In this document: one piece after another, positions 12,801 to 25,380 of the stretch
Layout of the letters: each line of letters opens with the position of its first letter
Position numbering within the stretch: the stretch's first letter is position 1
NCBI RefSeq assembly: GCF_910592395.1
Contig: NC_088310.1
Location: 20,961,501-21,025,500, forward strand
DNA length: 64,000 nt
Reading direction: 5' to 3'
Source: Lineus longissimus
Lineage: Eukaryota > Nemertea > Pilidiophora > Heteronemertea > Lineidae
Notes under the pieces: model-generated
Told to the model about the DNA's origin: nothing
The model's database searches: none
What the model saw: only the letters and a program-made list of their open reading frames with translations
Position numbers and translations under genes: made by a program

Positions 12801-15800
12801 AAGCCCAGGTCATGTTTGTTCCCTAACATCACAACCGGCAATGGCGACCTAACCAATGCTCTCTGGGGCTAATCATTTAAGGCGGACTCGCCTTGTTTAT
12901 CCACTAAACATCACCTAGTAAATACAGAAGAGATTAACAGCTTCAACCAAATTGCTTCGTCGTATTATCAATCATTTTGCTTAATTGAGTCATCCGTGTA
13001 ATTGATTTGTAGTTATGGCAGCATTCATCGCGAGAGAGCATATTAATGACACAGTGGTCATTTGCTATCGTGGGCTAACGATCACCGCATTAGTGATATA
13101 GACTCAGTAAAAGCTCATCATGATGCCGCGATGTATGCTGATACGTCACTTACGTGATGTTACCAACTGTCGTATGACGGTTACCCAAGGAGTATCATTT
13201 GGAAAGGGCTTATTAATGACTCTTAGTTTGCGATAACATGTTTGTTGAAGCACACTGAGCACTCATGGAAAGGAATAATGGGCTAGTTTCGCCCAATGAG
13301 AAAAGATGCACCACTTTAACCCAGAATCGTCAAATAAACAACTATGCAAATCGAGTGTTACACCGTAAACTTGCCTTCCAATTGCTAACATTCGTTGAGA
13401 AAAACGTCCGTGAAAACGTTGAATTTGAAGCAATACATTGTACGTCATGGTATATTTGCGTACAACGATGCACACACAGCAAGCATGGATCGTCATGGCG
13501 GCCATTTCGAATACAGAAGGCCAGCATGTTTGGCTACTAAACTGCTGCGAGCGACATTGCCAAATGTACACCATTCCAAGAAGGGTATAGGTCGTTCGTT
13601 GCCGAGTATAAGTTCATTCCAGTGTGGTTATGTTTGGGCATTTACAGGGTGCATACATCTGCTTGCAGATAGAAACAACAACAGCCACCAAATACATGTA
13701 GACATTGCAGACATGCAGCCATCCAATTTGCAAAAAGGATACAATGATAACTCGCAAACAAAATTTCGTCCTTATTTTGTAAATACACCATTATATGTCG
13801 CCGCATGGTGTGACGATGCCAGGTAACTTGTCTTAAGACTTCAGAAAAAATCCAAAAATATTCGGGCTTGATAACCGAGTGGATAAAAAGGCAATACGGC
13901 GAAGGTCTTTGGCGCCCAGCATGGGTTGGGACGGAGCTTGGAATATCATCATTACACTGCACAGTCCTGGCTGATGATGGGGCCCACGCCAGGCGAACGT
14001 GTTCGCGAAACACGGCTCAAGTCGTGAAATCAACCTATCTGGCCCCTTCTGTCTTCATGATCCCAATGATATAGGAAGAATAGGCATTCAATTTTGCACC
14101 ACGGTTTTCTCAATGGGCCCAAATGGGAAAAATCAGCGTGAAAACAGCTGCCCCTATCACCAGTTAACAAGCGTAATACATGCTTCTCAACGTCCCTGCG
14201 CGAACTCGATTACAGATACTCCAGAGAAATAGGGAGTTAAGATGGCGATAATCGCAGGGAGGAAATACATAGCTTTACGCTGTTAGTTGTCTCTGCTTAT
14301 TGAGTGGGTACCTTGATTAGCTAGTGATTGCATGCCGTGAGGATAAATCATTGACAGTCAATGCTGGAAATTTCGTAGGTTGGCGTCTTGTGGTGATTCT
14401 CTGGGTTCTTGACGTGGAATAAATTGGCTATCAGCTAAAAGTTTGAGAAAGATAATCTGCTGAAGTAAAGTGTCTAAAGGACATCCTTTAACTGTTTTGA
14501 GGATGCACTTCAGACCCTGTATTTCATTTTCTTCTATATTGTTAATGTATAATTCTTCTAAATAGATACTTTTTTGATTTTGTTCCTAAAAGCATGAACA
14601 GAATAACAAGAGAATTGAAAGGTAACAGAGAATTTATTCAGTACAATAATCACAATAGATCTTATAAAACATCATATCTACATGTATTTGAAATACTGTG
14701 AATTGAATTATGACAGCCATGTATAAAAAAAGGACAAGGTGCAGCTGAGTTTCAGTTATGAGGAATTTCTTAGCCTATTATGAGACCAGATGTGTCTAAG
14801 TTGTACTGCAACTATATTATGCCTGCATCTAAATGAAGTCGGGAAAGATGTCGAATCCCAGTTGTTAGCCATCACATAATCCACTCAAGGTCATCTGGAC
14901 TTCATTTCTTCAAATCCCATGCAGAAAGAACGGGCACTGTTAACCAATTTATAGAATTTAAAGCATCCCGAGTGTGCATTGCTGGCATTTAAGAAACAAG
15001 GTGCGAAAACAATCCACAGCTATTCTTGAGGTGTCCTTGTTCTCAATCCAACAGCTTTGTCCCCTTCACAAATCGCAATGCACAAAATCACTCGGCAAAT
15101 AGATGTTACAAATGGGTTAGAATGGAGCAAATATCACTTGAAAGAAGGATAAAGGAGGCTTCTAGTTTCAAACACCACAATCAGGCTTGGCAAATGAAAC
15201 ATAAGAGTTTGCTACATTTGCATTTAAAGGAATTACCATGACCTTCCTTACTTGGAGGGTGCTCCATGCCCCTCACAACCAGGCAGAAACTGGTCTTCAG
15301 AAGATGTGCTTTGTCTTCTGCAAATAGACTCAGCCCACAATGACTTCAATTATGGCTTGAAAGAAATGGAACGTTGTCTCTTGTAACACGTATCGAATCA
15401 ATCACATTGGTGCATAGATCATGCCAATAGCTTTCTTCTTGTGTCATGTCCTTAATGGGCCAAGCTGTGGGGTGAGATGGCCGACGCCCACACCGGGAGC
15501 AGGAGAACCATCCTATAGCCCCCGCATCCTGGTTATCATTTGCAACATAGGCGGTTGATGAGACACGAGTGCGAGTTCGCAAAGGAGCCCCGAGAGATCG
15601 GAAATACAGGACTGGTATAGCGTGAGCCGGTCTGCAATGGTGGTACTCAACAATTATATTCAACAGAATGACGGTGAAAAAGCGATATTCCCATCCCGAC
15701 ATGATTGCATATTCATTGCAATAACTATCAGCTGAGACTCCAGTTCCCAGTCTAAAACAATTCACTACGCAAATCTTTGACAGCTGGATAGTGGTTTGAA

Positions 15801-18800
15801 ATTGGACATCAATAAGATACATGTATGTGATCGTTTTTTGGCCGGTTACCAATTTTTTGAGATGAGTTGTAACAGTTCAGTGGCAGCTATTGATTCATTG
15901 GTTGATTGGAAAGCGTGTGTTGAATGTATATGGTATGTTATCTGCCAGTGTTGCAGCAGTCACCATTTTCTTCCCAATCGTGGTAAGTTTCCCGAAACTC
16001 GGATACCGGATAACGTACTGATCTTACCCATTGGTTGTTGGGAACACATCAAAGGCGAACATTCTCCGGCTCTCAAGAATTCGTGAACAGAATGCGTTTC
16101 CTATCGGCGCATGTTAGTGCCGTGCCCATTTCCGTTCCATAAAGTTACTTCTATAATGCTAACCATTAAGGCACCATTTAATCGTACCTTTACTATACTA
16201 AAGTGTGTAAAGAACGAGTTGATATAAATATTTTTGTTGTTTCAGGTGGCTTTTGATTGCCGTATCAGGGGTTTCCTAAATTGAGATAGATTTGATATCT
16301 TTATTCAAATGTAATGAATTATGTCATAATGAAACTAGTGGAAACATGTTTCCTATTTGTATCTCTGTCAGTGCTTGGATTTGACTGAAGGTCACTTAGA
16401 GAGGAGAAAGTTCATCATATCCCAGCAGTGAAAGCCCTGTAGGTGTTGTGGAGTCACAGGCAATGAAAACACGTTCAAAGTCTCCAGGCTATCATTGTTA
16501 TGCTTGTGCATAGCGATGCACGGCGATTCTCACCAAGCCATTGTACGAGGTGTCCCAAGCGTGTGATGCGATCACCGAAGCAGGACATGGGGATGCGCCC
16601 ATTGTGACAAACCGTTCATAACTTGTTAAGATATCGCGGAGTAAATCTTCAGACCATTGTTGGAGGCGAGAAGGCATTTTGATATCAATGTCCAGCCAAG
16701 GGAAAACCATACTGTGGCTTTGTTGGTGGCAAATGACATATCATTTATGACAAAATTACACAGTTTACCCGTCATAGATCATTAAACGCAGTCAGTCTAA
16801 CTTTAGGTGTGAAATAAACATACATCCCGTTTTTTTCTACGGTTATGAATAATTTTTTGACGACCTGTGAGAATTTCAAAATGACTCCTAATCTACATTA
16901 TCACCTTTTAAAGGATGAGACTTTTTCCACGAAAACCGTCTGAAATTTGCACGTTACTTTAAACGATATTACATGTATATCAGGGAGTTCTTCACCCAGC
17001 TTGTAACGTTTTGCAGGGAGATTATCCTCCTGACCTGGCCACCTTTCTCGAATAAACCGCGTCATCACAGGGAATTTGTTCATTTGCCTGAACGGAAGTC
17101 TTTCATGAAAACCTAGAACAGCTAAAACATCACAAGTAGGCGGAATATTTCATGATTTAGTCAGATATTTCACGGTCCAGAAACCTGGGTTGCTGAATTA
17201 TTGTTGATGTATGCCGTGCCAAGGTCTCACCAGGAACGCATTCCTCGGCATCCCCACACAATGGAACCGTACCATCACCTAATTGGTGAACAAAGCCAAT
17301 GTGATCTGACCTTTAAGGTGGAAGTTTAAAACTACAACACATTAATAACCAATTATGTTCCGGTCTTTAGAAATCAGTGATACCTTGTCAAAAACGCATA
17401 CATCAAGTTTAAACCCTTAACCGCGACGCTTCGCGTTATTGGACACGCCGATTAAAACTCATATCTCTCATTAAATGCCGAGTGCATTAAGTGATCAAAA
17501 AGGACAAAGTGTTCATGATACGGGGAGATTTCCATATTTTTGCATTGTGTCTGCGAATCTGAGTGGCCATAGGCTTAATGTGGTCCATACGGTACCGCAT
17601 GGAAACAGCCCGACTCTTTCAGGTAGCGGTCACCTCGGAGTTTGGGTGCCCACCTGCGGTCAGGCTGCATTTACTCTCAATGAGAGGGTATCATGCAGTG
17701 CTAAACCTGTTTACACAGTTTCACACCCAGGTTGACAATCGCTAGCCATCACATTTTGAAGTTTATCCCATCAGCGTAAAAAGGGAATTCGTTCCGGGTA
17801 TCGGGTCTTCTGTTCTCAAATCTCGTGAATTGACAAGCTGCATTGTTCGGGGATACTGTAACCAAGGGGCGTGCCCCAGCCAGGAATTAACTTAAAATCT
17901 GTTACGGTGGTTGTTCGTCAAAGGAACGGAACGCTCCCTTCGCGAGAAACTGTCTCAACTTTTGTAACAACTCGCGTGTAGGCCTTTTATCTTTATGCTA
18001 AGCTAACAGTTGCTTTGTCAATTGATATGGGAAACTTTCTGACGAAAAAGAACGTGTTTCTATATCATGTAGTGTTGTGATTTTTTTAAGTACATGTACA
18101 CTCGGTACCTCGATTAAACCTTATATGGGTCGCTTTGGGTATTTTATCTCTGCAACTTCAAATGTTATATTCTGCGCATTCGAGGAACCCTTCCATTTTG
18201 TATTCCAGGAGGCAGTGCATTCCAGAGACATTGTATTCCAGATGGTCGTGTTGAAAGACCTACAGCACACATCGGACATTCAGTTGTCTCTAGATTTGTT
18301 CGCCTATCATCCTATTTCGATTTTCAGGTTACCCAAACAGATTGAAATGTTTTTTGGTAATTTCTGCAGAACTATAATTCTGGATCATCTTCTATTTTCA
18401 GAATTGCAACACCGATTGGCAGTCCAGCAACAACATCAACAGCAACAGCATCATCCACATCAACATCATACGTCACATCCGTTACACCTGACCTCGCCTC
18501 GTTCTCATCTTACCTCGCCTCATTCTGACACCTCCAGTACGTGTGCTAACATGGGTGCGCTTGCATCGGGTGCTTCGACGCCAAGTTGTGCAAATAGGGA
18601 ACTTTCTAGCAGTCCCGTCGAAAGAAAGCCTAACGTGAATGACCTTGAAGTTACTCGAATCAAATCCGAGGATAGTGACAATGACGATTTAGACGATGCT
18701 GATGACGATAAGTCAGATTCAGAAAAGAAAGACGATGATAACACTGGTTCGGGCGATCAGCCAAAGAAGCGGAAAAGACGGGTGTTGTTTTCGAAAGCGC

Positions 18801-19318
18801 AAACGTACGAACTCGAACGGCGGTTTCGCCAGCAGCGGTACCTGTCTGCTCCCGAGCGCGAGCACCTTGCCAGCATCATCCGCCTTTCTCCGACGCAGGT
18901 TAAAATATGGTTCCAGAACCATCGGTATAAGATGAAGCGGGCGCGACAGGAGAAAGGGCTGGAGATGAACCCGTTGCCATCTCCGCGGCGGGTGGCTGTA
19001 CCCGTGTTGGTCAGGGACGGCAAGCCGTGCCAGCCCACCATGAACAGTAGCTTGAAGCAACAAGACATTTCCATGCAGTCAAATCTAGCGGCCATGAATG
19101 GCGGCCTCAACGGAATGAACTCGATTGGTATGAACGGTATAGCATCAACGCTAGGTTCCGGTATGAATACTGCCTACAGTATGAGTGGTATCAACTCCAT
19201 GAACCACATGAGTATGAACTCTATGAACATGAGCATGGCAGGCATGAACATGAACAATATGAACGTATTACCTTCCTATAACCATCCTCTTATGCAGCAG
19301 CAGACGAGATGGTGGTGA
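9641..19318 (+). CDS. nkx2.2: NK2.2 homeobox transcription factor (2 coding exons)
   Basis: Nuclear DNA-binding regulator; in other bilaterians Nkx2.2/vnd patterns the ventral nervous system and acts in endodermal endocrine cells. Joining 9641-9872 to 18402-19318 gives 382 residues. A TN motif (FSVKDILDL, residues 14-22) and an [11 protein letters not shown] segment (59-69) match the Nkx2.2 N-terminus. A Gln/His-rich run covers 86-100, and an acidic stretch (about 167-190) follows a sumoylation-type IKSE (164-167). The homeodomain (200-259) has W48, Q50, N51 and the NK2 hallmark Tyr54, followed by KMKRAR. The NK2-specific domain is [20 protein letters not shown] (268-287). The tail is Met/Asn/Ser-rich and ends in RWW, like the Trp-ending tail of vertebrate Nkx2.2. 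The intron (9873-18401, GTAAGA...TTTTCAG) is phase 1. A second in-frame ATG at 9659 could also start translation. Identity is secure; the exact start is less so. Confidence 0.95.
9873..18401 (+). other. nkx2.2 intron 1 (8.5 kb, phase 1)
   Basis: The donor is GTAAGACC and the acceptor is a pyrimidine-rich tract ending TATTTTCAG. No nested gene is recognised; scattered open frames at 13.3-14.2 kb and 15.3-15.9 kb have no protein features. A short near-tandem duplication of a TTTGGCTTCCCAT word lies at about 10630-10672. The reading frame continues open upstream of the acceptor from 18077, but that part is unlike any NK2.2 protein and is intron. A regulatory-looking block at 12880-13240 is listed separately. 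Confidence 0.85.
12880..13240. promoter_or_regulatory. candidate enhancer in nkx2.2 intron
   Basis: The block is dense in homeodomain-type TAAT/ATTA words and includes a CREB/ATF-like TACGTCA at 13142-13148 facing a TTACGTGA a few bases on. It is less repetitive and less A/T-run-rich than its neighbours. The call rests on motif density and location only, and no conservation could be tested. Confidence 0.25.
18402..19318 (+). CDS. nkx2.2: nkx2.2 coding exon 2 (homeodomain, NK2-SD)
   Basis: The exon completes codon 78 (G+AA = Glu) and runs to the TGA at 19316-19318. The homeodomain is encoded at 18767-18946 and the NK2-specific domain just after it. The frame joins exon 1 without adjustment, which supports the splice. 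The last 90 or so codons hold 17 Met codons in AACATG/AGTATG-like units, a low-complexity tail probably prone to length variation. Confidence 0.95.
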
Positions 19319-20590
19319 TGTGCGAAGGGTATTGTGAGGAAAAGTGCAAAACTGTCTCTATCTCAGTATTTTTGGCAAATTTTCGCAGTTAACTACATTT
19401 AGCACTTAATTTCAAAAATCGTTTTAGAATGGTTGTTGAATTTAATACAACGTGACTGAAATGACTTGGCACACTTATATGCAGACCTTAGAGATCGAAC
19501 AAGTTTTTGGACAAGTTAACGTTATCTAAAAAATTCACCGAAAAAGGGAACACGGTTTCGAGCTGGAGTAAACTAAAGGTAATTTTGCACTTTAAATCTC
19601 CCCATGATTCCGATTATTATTTTCCATGGTATTTTGTGGAAAGATATTTTAGAACTTTCTTGATCAACTCGACAAAAACTTCGGCGTTCATTAAATCATA
19701 ATTAAAACTATACATGTATGCTACATGTATTTCATAATCAACACTTCATGTAACAACACTAGCCAGGAACCTCAAACAGCTGCATTGAAGCAAAATAGAG
19801 AAAGAAAAAAACCGTTCAGGTTTTGCCAGAATTTCAGTACAAAAATTGTTGTTGGTAACTCTTAATGATTGTAAATAAAAATGTGCTAAAGATTGGAATT
19901 GTTTTAACCTAGGGCGTAATTCAAATACGTGTAAATGTATGGTATTTGTAAATATTTCGGTAAAAATGTCGAAAAGAAGTATTTTCACAGCTACCGCATT
20001 CAATGGTATTATTTCTGGTATACACTGTCCAATTTCTTAGTGGAGACTTTGATATAGCTGTATATTGCTGGATTAAAAAACTAAACCAGAAGTGGTTTTG
20101 ATGTAGAACTCCTGGGGTTGGACTGAGGTATAACCATCATATTATACATGCCTATTTGATGCAGGGAAGAAGTCACGAGGTTTTATCGCCATCTAAATGT
20201 CATACAACTCGTAATTGATCAAAAACGCTATCCACAATCGCAAAGAAAATTCGCCTTAAAACAATTGTTTTTTCCCTACCAAGCAATGGTTGTTTTGCTA
20301 TATGAGATGTGAATTCGCCTTACTCAGGATCATTTCATTTGTCAATTCGACCTCCTCACGGCTTCTTCTTTCTTCATGTTATTCAAGATTTGACTCATTT
20401 GGAATCATTCCATGCTAAACAGCTTTTTACAAATACTCGCTTTACATGAAATGTATATTTTTACTTTGCCATGATTGGCACTCATATTGCATTTATTATC
20501 ATCATTCCAGTTGCAAAACATATCATTGTATTATACGTCAAGCTGACTTCCAGTACATTTGTTTCATGAGGGATCACCCATAAAGATATC
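19319..20590 (+). other. nkx2.2 3' UTR and downstream non-coding
   Basis: AT-rich non-coding sequence follows the nkx2.2 stop. The first good AATAAA is at 19874-19879, which would give a 3' UTR of about 0.57 kb. Nothing else is recognisable. Confidence 0.5.
19874..19879 (+). terminator. candidate poly(A) signal for nkx2.2
   Basis: AATAAA about 556 nt after the nkx2.2 stop codon. Other AATAAA words occur further on (for example 21065-21070), so the functional site is not certain. Confidence 0.45.
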
Positions 20591-20596
20591 TAATGA

Positions 20597-20716
20597 ACAT
20601 CATTTGGTGATGTCCATTAGACATAAAATGAATGTCAGTTGAACATCAACCAAGTGACTTTGTTGGATTGCTGTCAAATGAGATGACATCATTTGGTGAT
20701 GTCCATTAGACATAAA
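20597..20716. repeat. 31-bp direct repeat pair, each with an internal palindrome
   Basis: Two identical 31-bp copies at 20597-20627 and 20686-20716. Each begins with the near-palindrome ACATCATTTGGTGATGT, and each is followed by a related TATGTC/GACATA word. They may be inner repeats of a small degenerate mobile element spanning roughly 20580-20750. Termini and target duplication were not identifiable. Confidence 0.6.
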
Positions 20717-20750
20717 CTTTATGTCTACTGAGCGTCACCACATTTTCCCC

Positions 20751-22259
20751 AGTGAAGGGTACAGATCAAAATGGGGGTAAAACTTGGAGATAATTAAAGG
20801 GAATTAATTTGCATTATACCAAGTTGCTCATGTTACAAGCTGCAATTTGCTTCCGAAACAGGAGGAAAAGGAACGGTTAATCTAACAATACAATTTAAGA
20901 TTCCCCTACTTTTTCATTTTCATAATTCTTTGTTGCGACCATAGACTTTATCGTTGGCGACTAAGAGAACACATTCCACGTTTATTTTGTTAATTTATTT
21001 CGTGGTCAATGGAATAGATAATTTCGAAACAGTCACAGTCACAATCACGTCTATTGTTTAATTTAATAAACATATGAATATCAATTTGTGGTAGTTGCAT
21101 TCATTTATCACGTATCAGCGAAAGAGGGTTTGAAAACCCGACGTCTACAGTATCACAGACGACGGACCAGCTTTTTTCAATTCTGTCAGTTTCGGAAGGA
21201 AGAGCCTATTCTATCGGGAAGGCCTTCGGATCTGCAGCGTGGCGAAGAGCTGCCGAACGTCCAACTTAATGATTTCCCTGGTAAGCTCATAAAGGCAGTG
21301 TCAAGAGTATGATGACACGTTCTCCATCGCGAACCTAAACCAATATTTAAACCAATATTTTGGATAAATAATATTAGTTGAGAGATTGGAAGATAGCAGC
21401 GGGGGTCGGGAATGGAAAGCTAGTCAATTAACTTAGAGGAAGTGCTGCTGCTACGAAGGAAGGCGTGTGCGTCATGCTACGGAAGATTCGTGCAAGGTGA
21501 AAAAGATAAGACAAGCATTCACAAAATTCTATAACAACTATAAAAACATTTTTGCTCTTTAGCTAATAATGTTAGCTCAAATAATGTCAAACACGAACCA
21601 AACGTGGTCATTAGAATGCCTTATATTAGCCCTTGTTCCTTCTAAAACATTGACTATATCTGAGTGGGTTAATGATGGTTCTTTTCGAGTGCGACCCATT
21701 TCGATAGTCCCCATCCAGTGACAATGTCCGACGTGACTTCTGTAAGTATATCACCATTAAGTGCACTGAAACCAAACCAATATTAATTTCATGCCCTGTG
21801 ACCGTTTCACGTGCTTTCGTTTTTACTTGAGGTCTGCTACAAAAGGCTTTTATGTCACGTAAGTTGTGTTTCATAAACGTGATTAGGACACGGAAAACCT
21901 CGATGAATATTATATAGTGTCGTACAATGTCCAGGAAGAGAGACCTTATATAGGGGCGCTCAGGTAATATGATATTGACAGTTGCAATCACCCATAGCAC
22001 GCAATCACTAGGTGAAAGAATAAATGTTAACAACACTGGACGATTGGGTAAAATAGAGTGCTTGTTTAGCGCGAAGCACGGACCCAAGGGCTTGCTACAG
22101 CAAACCGGAACCAATGTTAAGTGTCGATGGTTATAAGCGTTTATTATATGAATGATTGAATGTCCCGTACCACAAGAACCATTTAGTGATTAATTTAGTA
22201 CACTCCACTTTATTTGCTAGTCATCGTAGCAGAACGAGTGCTCATTGACTAATAGATTC
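20751..22259. other. intergenic, no gene recognised
   Basis: Non-coding sequence. A minus-strand open stretch at 21626-22114 shows no known domain and no splice support, so I do not call it a gene. Confidence 0.55.
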
Positions 22260-22520
22260 TGAAACCTGTACCTTTGTAGGATGATTGTTTTTGCCCAGGG
22301 CTTCATCAGCCGCTCGGGTCAGATAATCACAGGGCCGGGACGTCATGACCGTAACCTAGTCCTGGGCATTGTTTAGGTCATCTGAGCAGTAAATGGCCGC
22401 CATTGTCCTACCTCACCCAGTGATTTAAAATATTCATTGCATGGTGACTTCGTGCTAACTTTATCGTTGTTTCCATTCAGTGCTAATGATTTCTCCCGAC
22501 TCCTCTCTATAAACGTGAGA
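22260..22520. promoter_or_regulatory. candidate regulatory block
   Basis: A compositionally balanced block with a YY1-like ATGGCCGCCAT word, a TGACC/GGTCA-type pair, TAAT words and a GATAATC site. It stands out from the AT-rich surroundings. The call is inference from composition and motif density only. Confidence 0.2.
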
Positions 22521-24539
22521 TTTTGAACTCGAAGAACAATGGGTACTGACTAGCCAATGTCATAACCTTTGTTGAATGGACTAATTTCGCTTAACTCAAA
22601 GTCATGTCCGATCGGTAACACAGGCGATACTTCTGTTGAAATGTTCCATTTACGCCAGAAAGTAGTATTCGCTAGAATAAGTTATACAATGAATTATGTA
22701 ATCGGCTTAAAAAAACACGAGGCGGTTGAGAGTTCGAGAGGGGTCTTTTGTCATCAGCCACCTTCATAGTGTATTTTCCAAACATTTTATTTGAAGCCTT
22801 TTTCAGCACTTGGTATTTGCGTTATCGTTTTAAACAGAAAACACGTTCTATAGCAAGCACAAAATAATGATCCATCATCTACTTCTCATGCGAGCACGCT
22901 GCCGACGGAATGACAGAACGATAAGTCACAAAAAGCCAAATGCTTATACTTCAAAATGATGCCCAGGGAGTGACCGTCGTCCGACCATCAGCTGTGGGCC
23001 CAACCAGGCAAAAAACCGGATCGAAAACCCACGGGGATTTTCGGACATTTATGGTTTAAGCTTGATAGTAACCGTCAGATTTGTGATCCATCCTATTATT
23101 AATGACCTCCGGACCGCTGGTCTCATAATTATTTCACGTGGTAATTCCTGTGGCCAGATTTTCCCAGCTTCACGCTGTCCAGTTACGACTGAAATCCTAA
23201 ACACACGCCATCCTAACACCCTGCGCAACCAATCAGGGTTTTTACGATCTTTGAGCAGTTCTCTAAACTTAATGAGTCGTCATTTGGGGAAGGGTACATG
23301 TAATAAGTTCGACCAGATAGAACTATAAGCAAATTTGAAATTTCATAACAGTTACACCTTCAGTGGATTGTATAGATAATAAAAAATGTAGGTTGCAACG
23401 AGGAAATAAAGCTAGTTCGTAGATTGACAAGACTGTAGCAAACTCGTCTTTAAAGACCATTATTAAGCGATATGAATCCGTTGACATGACGACTTTCTCT
23501 CAAAGGTCAAGAAGGAAGGTCATCAATGTCGTTGTGGTCGAAGGATTCATGACACAATCACCTGGTAGATTTCCCCAATGATGGTCTGCAATTTCGACAC
23601 CCATTTACGGTCTGCAGATTCTACACCTTCTCACGAGACCGCATCATCTATCACTCCTAACACAAGCCAGGTTAATTAGAACAAATACAAGTTGATCAAC
23701 GATGCTTCTTCACAATTGAATGATCAGCACTCGATTTGTTGCATCGCTGATGAAGTATTATTGCACAGTCACCTTTTGTTCATGGCAGACTTTATGGATA
23801 CCATATTAAATATTTACCAGCACTCTCTAGTTATCACTTGGGCATAAGTCAAACGGATACAACATGTGATCATGCAACGGTAGGTATGTTTAAAGGGGGT
23901 TGTGGACCCTGATTATTTGAATGACCCCTGAGTGTGCTTGTTCATGCATTCATGTTGGTTCGTCATGGATGACCTATATTCCCTGAAGATCTCCAGTTGA
24001 GAGAGAGTAGCCATTATATGTATCAGGTTGAGTCTTCCCTTGTCTCCGCTCAACATACCAATTGTACTGCCTGGAGTGGATGAAATGAACAGAAAGTACA
24101 CTTATATTACGATATTATCTGGAACAATGTGCTACTCCACCTCCGGTCGAGCACTGCATTTAAAAGGACGTCTGGTGACTTCAACTGAGATTTCAGGAAC
24201 GACGACACCTTCGTAGTGTAGCAAGGACCCCCTCGACCCCTAAAAGTCGAATTCCCACATTTGGCAATGAACTCAACTTGGCGATCCTGGACCCTAGGGA
24301 GTCAAGATGCGTTATACCTTGCTCGAGGAACTGGTGCAACGTGACAGCAAACGCGGGGACGTCCCAGTAGAAACATATGCAATACCACCTGACATCCGTG
24401 ACGCATTATCCAATCAAGACAAGCTTTTAACGCTAAGTGTCCATGCTCAACCAGCTAGTTAATGCATATCAAGTTAATGAATTCTAAATTACATGTCATG
24501 ATGAAGAAACTGCTCTGTCATAAAATGCGCGGAAGCCAA
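22521..24539. other. intergenic, no gene recognised
   Basis: About 2 kb of non-coding sequence with short open stretches only, none with recognisable protein features and no obvious repeats. Confidence 0.55.
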
Positions 24540-25380
24540 GTCTTTACGTCCTCTATCAATTAGCCAAGAACTGCTCGTAGCCGATTAGGAATAACAATCA
24601 TCTCCACTCGAATTAAACATCTTTATTATCTCTCCTTGTTTTTCCCTCATCGTCCTGATAGAAATTTATTACTGGTATCGAAATTTAAAACGGTTACCAA
24701 GGCAACTGGGGCAACAGGAAGGTATTTTATCTCGAAAATGTTTTCCAAGATGATTAGGAGAGATGACTCTCAAACACTGCCTCCGGTTGGTTGTATCATT
24801 GATGCGATAGTTTTATCCTCCATACGTCATAATTATTCATCTTCATTAGTGGGCTTTTATCTGTTTGCGACTAAATGAGAGCTATGGAGTCTAGTTAATT
24901 AGGAACCCGGCGCGATGTGTGCTAATGCCAGCACTGATGACCGGCAATAGAAAACGATGTTTAGGGTGGGCCGGTAGTGGCCAAGAGATGATTAAGCTAT
25001 CGGGAAAGGAAGTCATCCCCGGTCGTTACGGGATGTCTATGATCGCTGTCTTTAGCCTAATCGGCCGGTGTTATAGCCACACTCGGCCAGATAAGTGATG
25101 AGGCTGTTAGCGGGGTTAAGATGATACTTAATTCGGCGCCAAGTATCTATTTGGTACCTGTGGTAAGGAGAATGAGACGCCATAGGTACATATACCGTGC
25201 ACATTGTGAGCAAATAATTAGCCAGCCATAAGAATGATGAACTGCTATGGTAAGGTTGTACTATAATCAGTTGTACGTTGTACCAGGCGTTTGTACAGTG
25301 AGCTGGTTTCAGTTCAGAATGAAACGTGGGATAATGCATTCCTTAGGCATATCGTTATGACTATTTCAAGGATGTGTAGT
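24540..25380. promoter_or_regulatory. candidate enhancer block
   Basis: A long block with many homeodomain (TAATTA, ATTAG), GATA-like (TTATCT, GATAAG) and CREB-like (TACGTCA) words interleaved with GC-balanced sequence, lacking the A/T runs of its flanks. It lies about 5 kb downstream of nkx2.2. A minus-strand open frame here has no protein features. A regulatory role is inferred from composition. Confidence 0.28.
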